In this document: positions 55,498-62,735 of the stretch, piece by piece | Layout: every line of letters begins with the position of its first letter | Numbering within the stretch: the first letter of the stretch is position 1 | NCBI GenBank assembly: GCA_937897325.1 | Contig: CALCOY010000023.1 | Span: 62,001-126,000 of the forward strand | Origin: an uncultured Shimia sp. | GTDB taxonomy: Bacteria; Pseudomonadota; Alphaproteobacteria; Rhodobacterales; Rhodobacteraceae | DNA length: 64,000 bases | Direction: 5' to 3' | Translations under genes and position numbers: made by a program | The notes under the pieces: model-generated | What the model was told of the DNA's origin: nothing | Seen by the model: the letters and a program-made list of their open reading frames with translations, nothing else | Databases searched by the model: none

Positions 55498-56007
55498 TTA
55501 AGATGTCGTTTTCAGGTTGGCGAGACCCTGTTCCAGAGTTTTGCCCATCATCCGATCCATGAAAAGACCAAAGACACGGGCAACCGGGTTCAGTCCCATG
55601 TCTGCCTCGACACGCCAAGTGACCAGCGTCTTGTCCTCATGCGGAACTGCCGTAAGGACTTGCTTGGGCTGACCCATCGGACCCAAATCAATCTCATAGG
55701 TGACGGATGTGTCACTGATCTCGGTCACGGTCTGCGTGCCTTTGCCGTCCTTGCCATCGAACCGGAAACCCGAACCGATACCGCGATCCGGCCCGAAAGG
55801 TTCGATCTTCAGATCGGGGTCGGCTGTACGATAGGGGTTGAAGCTGGTGAAGCCGCTGGTCGATCCGGCCCGGGCAATGATGTCGCCGTAAGCGGTTTCG
55901 ATTTCGGCTTTGCGCTCGACCGTGACATGGCGCGGGGTCAGATAGATCGATGCAGTGATCGCGATCAGGGCTGCCGCACCGATGCCGATGGATTGAATGA
56001 GTGTCAT
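55498..56007 (-). CDS. SRPBCC (START-like) family protein with N-terminal anchor
   Basis: A 169-residue protein. Residues 5-24 form a membrane helix (SIGIGAAALIAITASIYLT), followed by a polyketide-cyclase/SRPBCC domain (VTVERKAEIETAYGDIIARA, FNPYRTADPDLKIEPFGPDR, and the final amphipathic helix FGLFMDRMMGKTLEQGLANL). These domains bind hydrophobic ligands. It is the first gene of the operon with the DGPF protein and the sigma factor, 13 bases before the former. The upstream promoter matches ECF42. Confidence 0.9.
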   Translation of the reverse strand: MTLIQSIGIGAAALIAITASIYLTPRHVTVERKAEIETAYGDIIARAGSTSGFTSFNPYRTADPDLKIEPFGPDRGIGSGFRFDGKDGKGTQTVTEISDTSVTYEIDLGPMGQPKQVLTAVPHEDKTLVTWRVEADMGLNPVARVFGLFMDRMMGKTLEQGLANLKTTS

Positions 56008-56052
56008 AAGTCCCTCCGTTTGTCAGCGAAAGCGGTGTGCTTTCATTGACAT

Positions 56053-56079
56053 GACGAACGAGACGCCGCGCGATCGACA
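56053..56079 (-). promoter_or_regulatory. Predicted ECF42-dependent promoter
   Basis: On the minus strand, TGTCGA (56079-56074) and CGTC (56056-56053) are 17 bases apart. ECF42 promoters reported in Streptomyces have TGTCGA at -35 and CGA/TC at -10. It lies 46 bases upstream of the first gene start, so the sigma factor probably activates its own operon. Confidence 0.65.
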
Positions 56080-56153
56080 GCGCGGCACAGATTATTTTCA
56101 GATAATTTGTAAGATATTATTTTTAAAAGATTATTTTCCCTAAATAGTTTTCT

Positions 56154-56735
56154 CTACATGATGACCTGCGGATTGAGGGCCACCGTCATCGTCCCCAAGG
56201 CGCGGTTCGTATCCGTGTCGATGATGGGAAAGCTTACCTTCATTTGGTAGACCTGCGTGCTTTCGTCCAATTCCACATCCCCGACCCGGACGTATCCTGA
56301 CCCCTTGTGAAAAACCTCCAGGAACTGGGCTTCATCGCCTTGGAAGTAGTCGCTGGTCACACTGCTTATCGCAGCGTTAAGGCCTTTGGCATCAATCAGG
56401 ATGATCTCTGTAATCGCGCCACCTGATGCGGCGACCCGTTCGCGAAGGTAGTCCGAGGCCGCCTTGTTCAGAATGGAAGAGATCACTGGTGTCTCAGCAT
56501 TGCCGACCTCGGCTCTCCATTTCTGATCGAGGTCGGCAATTTCGGAGGCGGAGTGGCCGGCCGTTTCAATGTTGTTGGCCCGCAATGCATTGATCACCGT
56601 AGGCGTGTTGGCCCAAATCGAGATCACGTCTTTATAGTAGTCGCGCGCAAGAGGCTCAAATTCACCACCACCGGCTGATGCGGTAGACTTGCAAATACAC
56701 AGGGCCAGCAACGCCGTCGTTCTTTTGAGGAACAT
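56154..56735 (-). CDS. Periplasmic PDC/Cache-like sensor-domain protein
   Basis: A 193-residue exported protein with a signal peptide (MFLKRTTALLALCICKSTASA) and no further membrane segment or signalling domain. The core resembles a PDC/Cache ligand-binding domain: WANTPTVINALRANN, ITEIILIDAKGLNAAISSVT, the FHKGSGYVRVGDVELDESTQ strand, and the closing VSFPIIDTDTNRALGTMTVA. Such domains are usually the sensor part of chemoreceptors or kinases; here it is alone, so it may bind a ligand and present it to a partner. GAAAGGA supports start 56735. Confidence 0.7.
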   Translation of the reverse strand: MFLKRTTALLALCICKSTASAGGGEFEPLARDYYKDVISIWANTPTVINALRANNIETAGHSASEIADLDQKWRAEVGNAETPVISSILNKAASDYLRERVAASGGAITEIILIDAKGLNAAISSVTSDYFQGDEAQFLEVFHKGSGYVRVGDVELDESTQVYQMKVSFPIIDTDTNRALGTMTVALNPQVIM

Positions 56736-56822
56736 GGAGCATCCTTTCATTCATATCCGAGGGACCACTGCTCTTTGACTAGAAAAGGATGTTTAAGGCC
56801 GGGTTATCAGGGGCTCGCCCGT

Positions 56823-57818
56823 TCATCCGTTTTGCTGGGCCTCCAGAAACTTGGCCGAGGCGATCATGGCCTCGCGCCCCGAAACGAAATGGTGATCAAA
56901 CAGAGACCGTGCATTGCTGTTGTCGATCTCGAGCACCCGATCCAACTGCGGGAGAATGGACTTAACGGCCGGATCAAACATCGACAGCAAACGAAGAACC
57001 AGCTTTGGCGCCTTCCGGTCCGAGATCTTGCGATCGGGGAATGCCTGTTTGAGAATGCTCGCCATCTCGGGATACATCCACGCGCTTTCCGCGGCGATCA
57101 CGCGCTGGCCCACTGATGCAGGGGTGTTTAGCGCCGCCACGTGCAGCGCTGAGACATCGGCCAAATCGACCACCGGCAGGCAGAAATTCGGAACCATTGG
57201 ATCCTTGCCAAGCCAAATCCGTTCGATCACTTCCAGAGACGTGCCAAAGTGCCGATCCATCGGTGTGCCGCAGACAAGGCCGGGATGTATGGTGGTCAAT
57301 TGCATGTCGGGATGATCGGCAACGAAATCCCAGGCCGCCTTTTCAGCAAGTGTCTTCGATTTCACATAAGCCGAGGCGGTTGGATGATTGATGTCTGTCC
57401 AATCCTGCGGCCCGAATTTGTGCTCGGCAGGCCGGTCCACATGCATGATTGCGACCATCGAAGATGTCAGAATCACGCGCGTAATGCCAGCCGCATCGGC
57501 TGCTCGCAAAGCCCGCAATGTACCATCGACGGCTGGTTTGATGATCTCTTGCTCGTCTTTCGGCTGCACCAACGGAAAGGGAGAGGCGGTGTGCAACAGC
57601 GCATCGACGCCCTTCATGGCCTCCGTCCAGCCGTCATCCTTACCCAGATCCAGTTCGACAAAGTCCAGTTGTTCGGGCGCCCCAAGCGCTGCGCGCACCT
57701 CATCTGCGCGGCTCATTGAACGTAGAGAGCCTCTAACATGATAGCCTTGATCCAAAAGATCCTTAGCGATGCGTTTTGCGATGAAACCGGTGATGCCGGT
57801 CAACAGGATGGTTTTCAT
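56823..57818 (-). CDS. NAD-dependent epimerase/dehydratase (dihydroflavonol reductase-like)
   Basis: A 331-residue extended SDR. The nucleotide motif is TGITGFIAKRIA at 8-19, the catalytic YVKSK (Tyr-x-x-x-Lys) is near residue 153, and VLTSSMVAIMH gives the Ser strand. It resembles 2'-hydroxyisoflavone/dihydroflavonol-4-reductase-type bacterial SDRs, whose substrates vary widely. The gene is alone between the sensor protein and the acyl-CoA dehydrogenase. Confidence 0.9.
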   Translation of the reverse strand: MKTILLTGITGFIAKRIAKDLLDQGYHVRGSLRSMSRADEVRAALGAPEQLDFVELDLGKDDGWTEAMKGVDALLHTASPFPLVQPKDEQEIIKPAVDGTLRALRAADAAGITRVILTSSMVAIMHVDRPAEHKFGPQDWTDINHPTASAYVKSKTLAEKAAWDFVADHPDMQLTTIHPGLVCGTPMDRHFGTSLEVIERIWLGKDPMVPNFCLPVVDLADVSALHVAALNTPASVGQRVIAAESAWMYPEMASILKQAFPDRKISDRKAPKLVLRLLSMFDPAVKSILPQLDRVLEIDNSNARSLFDHHFVSGREAMIASAKFLEAQQNG

Positions 57819-57895
57819 AGATGTGCGTCCTGAACAGGTTGGATTACGGCTCAGATCGGATGCTGGATGGACAGATCAAGTCGGACGCAAATGAA

Positions 57896-57926
57896 AACCG
57901 CGCCAGAGGCCTGCTCTGGCGCGGTT
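57896..57926 (-). terminator. Terminator of the acyl-CoA dehydrogenase gene
   Basis: Perfect 13-base arms AACCGCGCCAGAG (57896-57908) and CTCTGGCGCGGTT (57914-57926), loop of five. On the minus strand the stem runs into TTTTCATTTG. It starts 28 bases past the stop. Confidence 0.85.
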
Positions 57927-57953
57927 CGTTAGCGCATTGGCGCGATTAGTGAA

Positions 57954-59642
57954 TTAGCTCAGGATTCGGCGTGCAATGACCTGCGCTTGGATCTCTGCGG
58001 CCCCTTCGAAAATGTTGAGAATCCGGGCGTCGCACAGAACGCGGGAAATCTTGTATTCCAGCGCAAAGCCGTTGCCGCCGTGGATCTGTAGACCATTGTC
58101 TGCTGCGGCCCATGCGACCCGCGCCCCCAGCAGCTTTGCCATGCCCGCCTCCACGTCGCAGCGACGCCCTTCATCCTTTTCAAAGGCCGAAAAGTAGGTG
58201 AGCTGACGCGCGACCATGATCTCGACTGCCATCATGGCGAGTTTGTTGGCCACGCGGGGGAAGTTGATGAGTGCCTTGCCGAACTGTTTGCGATCCTGGG
58301 CGTATTGCATCGAGATATCCAGCGCCGATTGCGCGACACCTACGGCGCGGGCTGCGGTCTGGATGCGGGCTGACTCAAAAGTCTCCATGAGTTGTTTGAA
58401 GCCTTTGCCTTCCTCGCCGCCTAGAAGGTTGTCCCCTTTGACGTGGAAATCGTCGAAACCAAGCTCGTATTCCTTCATGCCACGATAGCCGAGCACTTCG
58501 ATCTCGCCGCCAGTCATCCCCTCGGTGGGGAAGGGGTTTTCATCCGTTCCGGGTGCTTTTTCAGCGAGGAACATCGACAGACCTTTGTAGTCTGTCGTGT
58601 TCGGATCGGTCCGTGCCAGCAGCGTCATAACCTGCGTGCGGGTCGCGTGGGTGATCCAGGTCTTGTTGCCGGTGATCTTGTAATCGCCATTCTCGTCCTT
58701 AACGGCGCGGGTCCTCAATGATCCAAGGTCGGATCCGGTGTTGGGTTCCGTAAATACTGCGGTGGGTAACGTTTCGGCGCTGGCAAGCTGGGGCAGCCAC
58801 TTTTGCTTTTGCTCTTCCGTGCCGCCCGCGATGATCAGTTCAGCCGCAATCTCTGACCGCGTGCCCAGCGATCCGACACCGATGTATCCGCGCGACAATT
58901 CTTCGGAGACCACGCACATCGACGCTTTCGACAGCCCGAAGCCTCCATACTCTTCGGGGATGGTCAGACCGAAGACGCCCATCTCGGCCAGTTCCTCGAT
59001 CACCTCCATGGGGATCAACTCATCCTTGAGGTGCCAGTCATGTGCGTATGGTTCAACTTTTTCGACCGCATAGCGACGAAACTGCTCGCGGATCATCTCA
59101 AGCTCTTCATCCAGACCGCTTGCACCCACCGTGATGTTGGCCGATTGCTCTTGCATCAACTCGACGAGACGCACCCGTGCGGCTTGCGTGTTGCCCGACT
59201 GGGTCAGCGTCATTACCGCGCTGTCCATCATGCCGCGCATGTCATCCTGGCTAAGACCCATATCCTGCGGGCGCAAAACCTCGCCCTGGTTCATTTGGAT
59301 GCCGCCATAGATCTGCCAGAGGTATTCTCCGAAGGCGATCTGGTGAATGAGTGCTTCGGTTTCCCCAAACTTCCGTTGGGTCTCAAGCGCGTCTGCCCAT
59401 TTTTGCATTTCATGGAGCGACTGCACATATGTCGCTAGCCATGCGAGCCCGTGGGCTGCTGTTTGATGCTCTTCCACAAGGGCGCCTGAAATCCGTCCGC
59501 CATCGCTGACCATCGATTTCAAGCGGCTTTTTGCAAGGTCCAGAATTCCGTCGACCGGAGCCAAGGTTGCGCGTGTCAGCGTCAGAAGGTCGTCCAGCAG
59601 AACCCGCTGTGTGAGGCTGATATCTTGTCCGTCATGCGCCAT
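57954..59642 (-). CDS. mcd: (2S)-methylsuccinyl-CoA dehydrogenase-like acyl-CoA dehydrogenase
   Basis: A 562-residue flavoprotein. It is longer than usual acyl-CoA dehydrogenases because of an N-terminal extension of about 150 residues (RISGALVEEHQTAAHGLAWL, then FGEYLWQIYGGIQMNQGEVL), as in methylsuccinyl-CoA dehydrogenase of Rhodobacter-type bacteria. The core has FTEPNTGSDLG, the flavin-site WITHATRTQVMT, and the C-terminal IHGGNGFALEY and FEGAAEIQAQVIARRIL. Mcd oxidises methylsuccinyl-CoA to mesaconyl-CoA in the ethylmalonyl-CoA pathway for acetate growth. The pathway-specific assignment is by pattern; a general acyl-CoA dehydrogenase is the alternative. Confidence 0.85.
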   Translation of the reverse strand: MAHDGQDISLTQRVLLDDLLTLTRATLAPVDGILDLAKSRLKSMVSDGGRISGALVEEHQTAAHGLAWLATYVQSLHEMQKWADALETQRKFGETEALIHQIAFGEYLWQIYGGIQMNQGEVLRPQDMGLSQDDMRGMMDSAVMTLTQSGNTQAARVRLVELMQEQSANITVGASGLDEELEMIREQFRRYAVEKVEPYAHDWHLKDELIPMEVIEELAEMGVFGLTIPEEYGGFGLSKASMCVVSEELSRGYIGVGSLGTRSEIAAELIIAGGTEEQKQKWLPQLASAETLPTAVFTEPNTGSDLGSLRTRAVKDENGDYKITGNKTWITHATRTQVMTLLARTDPNTTDYKGLSMFLAEKAPGTDENPFPTEGMTGGEIEVLGYRGMKEYELGFDDFHVKGDNLLGGEEGKGFKQLMETFESARIQTAARAVGVAQSALDISMQYAQDRKQFGKALINFPRVANKLAMMAVEIMVARQLTYFSAFEKDEGRRCDVEAGMAKLLGARVAWAAADNGLQIHGGNGFALEYKISRVLCDARILNIFEGAAEIQAQVIARRILS

Positions 59643-59787
59643 GAATCACTTCCCTTTCTCCGGTGTTCTGCTGACCTAGTGCCTTCGCAGGTGCAGCGCA
59701 ACAAATATTCATTTCGGTGCGGCAGTTTGTTCTATTCTTGCGCAGCGTTATTTTGCAGCGCAGCAAGATCAAGGTTATAGGCGGGCC

Positions 59788-60555
59788 ATGGAAAGCCTGT
59801 TCAGCCTTATGTCGCCGTTGGATCTTCTGTTCGCAGGAAGTATCGCGGTTTTCGCAGGTTTCGTCAAAGGCACGGTGGGCTTTGCCATGCCGATGGTTCT
59901 GGTCTCGGGGCTCAATGTATTTCTGCAGCCGGATCTGGCTCTGGCCCTACTGATTCTCCCGACATTGTTTACGAATATCTTCCAAGCCACCCGCCAGGGC
60001 CTTGGTCCCGCATGGCAGGTGGCAAAAGACTTCTGGATCTACCTTGTCGTGGGCGGCACGGTTCTGGTGGCGGCCGCGCAACTTGTCCGGGTGCTCCCAC
60101 CTCAGGCCATGCTTCTCATTATCGGGATCCCGGTGACATTCTTTGCTCTGCTTATGCTTGTAGGAGCAGGCTTCCATCTGGCCCGACGCAGCCCCCGACT
60201 TGAAGCGGCGATTGCGGCCTTTGCCGGATTTCTTGGCGGCCTATCAGGGATATGGGGCCCACCGACCGTCATGTACCTGACCGCATTGGGCACCGAGAAA
60301 CACGCGCAAATGCGAGTGCAGGGAGTGATCTATGGGCTTGGATCGGTTTCGCTTGCGATCGCGCATGTCGGATCGGGCGTCCTGAACCAGGCCACGTGGC
60401 CTATGAGCGCTGCCCTTGTCCCACCCGCTTTCTTCGGCATGTGGCTGGGTGGGCTTCTTCTGGCGCGGATAGACCAGAAAATGTTCAGACGCGCGACGCT
60501 TTTGGTTCTGCTCGTGGCCGGGCTGAACCTGGTGCGCCGCGCAATCTGGGTTTAG
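59788..60555 (+). CDS. Sulfite exporter TauE/SafE family protein (TSUP)
   Basis: A 255-residue membrane protein with about eight helices in two repeats. The first repeat has SIAVFAGFVKGTVGFAMPMV, with the conserved G-x-x-x-G-F-G-x-P-like pattern of TSUP. The second has AFAGFLGGLSGIWGPPTVMY. The family moves sulfite, sulfolactate, taurine or other anions. The substrate is unknown; the upstream neighbour mcd gives no clue. Confidence 0.92.
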   Translation: MESLFSLMSPLDLLFAGSIAVFAGFVKGTVGFAMPMVLVSGLNVFLQPDLALALLILPTLFTNIFQATRQGLGPAWQVAKDFWIYLVVGGTVLVAAAQLVRVLPPQAMLLIIGIPVTFFALLMLVGAGFHLARRSPRLEAAIAAFAGFLGGLSGIWGPPTVMYLTALGTEKHAQMRVQGVIYGLGSVSLAIAHVGSGVLNQATWPMSAALVPPAFFGMWLGGLLLARIDQKMFRRATLLVLLVAGLNLVRRAIWV

Positions 60556-60905
60556 GCACGTTTGGCTACCGTCATCCCCGACACGTCCTGAATAAACGTG
60601 ACGATGCGAGACTTGATCTTTTCGTCTTCTATTGCAGCAACAGCGGTTACGATGTCCATTCCATTGTCTTGCTGAGCCTCCTCGGCGTCGTTCAGACCTT
60701 CAAAGAAATATGAGGTCGGGACGTCCAGGATCTGCGACAACTCGTAAAGACGGCTGGCAGCGATCCTGTTGGATCCGATTTCATATTTCTGAATTTGTTG
60801 GAAAGAGAGAGACAGATGCCGTGCGACATCTGTTTGGGACATCCGACGCAAAGTGCGGATTTGTTTCAAACGGCGACCGACGTGAACGTCTACTGGGTGT
60901 GACAT
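60552..60905 (-). CDS. XRE-family transcriptional regulator
   Basis: A 117-residue protein with one Cro/C1-type helix-turn-helix: VGRRLKQIRTLRRMSQTDVA, SLSFQQIQKYEIGSNRIAAS (recognition helix). The C-terminal tail (NGMDIVTAVAAIEDEKIKSR) is helical and resembles the small XRE regulators of alphaproteobacteria. Start 60905 replaces a 10-residue longer frame; GGAGG lies 11 bases upstream. It is divergent from the LysR-like gene, sharing a 178-base AT-rich region. Confidence 0.92.
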   Translation of the reverse strand: MSHPVDVHVGRRLKQIRTLRRMSQTDVARHLSLSFQQIQKYEIGSNRIAASRLYELSQILDVPTSYFFEGLNDAEEAQQDNGMDIVTAVAAIEDEKIKSRIVTFIQDVSGMTVAKRA

Positions 60906-61083
60906 GATACTAAATACCTCCGGTTGTGGTCCCAACGTTGATCCCGCATTCGGCGAATCCGATCAATTGGATAGATTTATACAATTTCTGGTTACGTATT
61001 TATCATTAATGGGTGATGAATTTACCCTTGTTGGTTCACGCATCATACATTAAATTAACTTTGTTTGCAGCAACCAGGCGACC

Positions 61084-61983
61084 ATGAACGCACAACAGCA
61101 CCATCCCCTTCTGTTTGAAATGATCAGGTCGTTCACCACTTTGGCGAGGCATCTCAACCTTAGCCACGCGGTGGCCGAGTTGAACAGCACGCGTCAGACA
61201 GTCCGCCGTCATATTGCACAATTGGAAGAAGCGCGCGGCGAAGCGCTGTTTGTTGTGAAAGACCGGCGGTACGAACTGACCGAGGCTGGCCTGTCAGCGC
61301 TTCCAGATGCGCTGGATATGCAGGCCCGCGCCAGCGCCTGGCTGCGGGGTCAGACTGGGGCGAACAATAACATGCAATATCTTACCGCCCAGGAAGGCGA
61401 GTGGGATTTTTTCCAGCAACAACAACCCGTTGGGCAGATCTGGGAGTACGACGATCCGCTCATGCGGGAAACATTCCGGGCTTGGGCCATGTCGGCGGGG
61501 CAGATCGAACATCCGGCCTTTACGCATGTGCGGCCTTATCTGATTGTCTACCGCCATACGGCGGCTGGTTGGATCTGCGTCGAATTCGGCGAAGAATCCT
61601 TTTACGTGCAGTGGTTCGGCCTGGCGATGGCGCGCAGCAGCATCGGTCGCCCGTTGGGCCGCATGCCGGGCGGTGAGGACTTTGCTCGGATGCTGGATCA
61701 GCCTTTCCATGATGTCGAAGCCTCACAATCGGCCCGGCTGGATCACATTTTCACCCAGGTTCCGCGTATGGAGAGCGTAGGACTTGAGCCGATCGCCTAT
61801 CGTCGTTTGATGCTGGGCGGGCGGTTTCCTGACAACTCACTGGCGGTTCTGTCGCTGGTCACACCAACTGTGGAGATTGATGTTCCCGATTTGGACCCGG
61901 CCAGACTGGCGCGGGTTGAGAATTTTGCATCTGTGGTTTTCGACGCAGGTGAAGCAAAGTACGAGCGTTTTAATGTGAATTAG
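61084..61983 (+). CDS. LysR-type DNA-binding domain fused to an unusual C-terminal domain
   Basis: A 299-residue protein. The N-terminus is a LysR-type winged helix (FTTLARHLNLSHAVAELNST, RQTVRRHIAQLEEARGEALF, LTEAGLSAL). After residue 95 the periplasmic-binding-protein domain of LysR regulators is absent. Instead there is a segment with RPYLIVYRHTAAGWICVEFG and AYRRLMLGGRFPDNSLAVLS, which looks PAS- or sensor-like. The architecture is unusual for LTTRs. It precedes the GNAT-like gene by 37 bases, so they may be an operon. The ligand and targets are unknown. Confidence 0.75.
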   Translation: MNAQQHHPLLFEMIRSFTTLARHLNLSHAVAELNSTRQTVRRHIAQLEEARGEALFVVKDRRYELTEAGLSALPDALDMQARASAWLRGQTGANNNMQYLTAQEGEWDFFQQQQPVGQIWEYDDPLMRETFRAWAMSAGQIEHPAFTHVRPYLIVYRHTAAGWICVEFGEESFYVQWFGLAMARSSIGRPLGRMPGGEDFARMLDQPFHDVEASQSARLDHIFTQVPRMESVGLEPIAYRRLMLGGRFPDNSLAVLSLVTPTVEIDVPDLDPARLARVENFASVVFDAGEAKYERFNVN

Positions 61984-62020
61984 CGTAGTCTGAGCCTAGA
62001 ACGGGTTCAGGAGTACGCCG

Positions 62021-62734
62021 ATGACAATACAGTTTCCCGCCAACGGTTCGCACTTTTACGCGACGAGCCGCAATATATTGCGTGAGCATGGCATTGAGAT
62101 CACAATAGGTAGTGATTTCGAAGAATATCAGCGAATCATTGAACTTGACCGGCCCATGCAGACGCTCGGCGCCCCTTTTGATCCGTCAATTCATAGTCTT
62201 AACGACAAAACAGCCTTCTGGCTGACAGGTCGCAGCCATGACGGGAGCTTGGTTCACACCCAGGCCGTTAAACGTGTGCCAATGCGCTCAAAAACGCTGG
62301 CGGGATATCTGCTTCGGAATTTTCGCGAGTATCCGCCCGCCCTGCCGGATCTCGATCTGGCGCGGTCACGCTATCGCGCCACGCCCGGGGCGCACAGGAT
62401 CGACGGATCGGTGGTTTATCACGGTGAGGTTTGGATGGCACCCAGCCCTCTTTATCGCGGCATGGGGCTTTCTACCGTTCTGGCGCGCACCGGACTTATG
62501 GAGGCGCGCCGCAAATGGGACCCCGATTGGCTCTTCGGTCTGATGGCCCGCACGGTCGCATTTAAAGGCTTTGCCGAGCGGATGGGCTATATGCATAACG
62601 AACCAGGTGCGGTGCGTTGGTATCGCCATGGCAGCGACCAGCCTCTTGAAGGTTTCCTCAGCTATCTTAGCCGGGATGACCTGGCATTCCTCCTTGAAAT
62701 GCCAGTTGCCGATTTGGTGGCTGAAGCCGCCTGA
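62021..62734 (+). CDS. GNAT-like acyltransferase-fold protein
   Basis: A 237-residue protein with a possible GNAT core: strand pair FWLTGRSHDGSLVHTQAVKR, then VVYHGEVWMAPSPLYRGMGL with the R-G-x-G-x acetyl-CoA loop, followed by STVLARTGLMEARRKWDPDW and a final FKGFAERMGYMH, as in GNAT motif B. The N-terminal 60 residues are not typical. No acceptor can be named. AGGAG lies seven bases before the ATG. It follows the LysR-like gene and converges on pckA with one base between stops. Confidence 0.6.
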   Translation: MTIQFPANGSHFYATSRNILREHGIEITIGSDFEEYQRIIELDRPMQTLGAPFDPSIHSLNDKTAFWLTGRSHDGSLVHTQAVKRVPMRSKTLAGYLLRNFREYPPALPDLDLARSRYRATPGAHRIDGSVVYHGEVWMAPSPLYRGMGLSTVLARTGLMEARRKWDPDWLFGLMARTVAFKGFAERMGYMHNEPGAVRWYRHGSDQPLEGFLSYLSRDDLAFLLEMPVADLVAEAA

Positions 62735-62735
62735 T

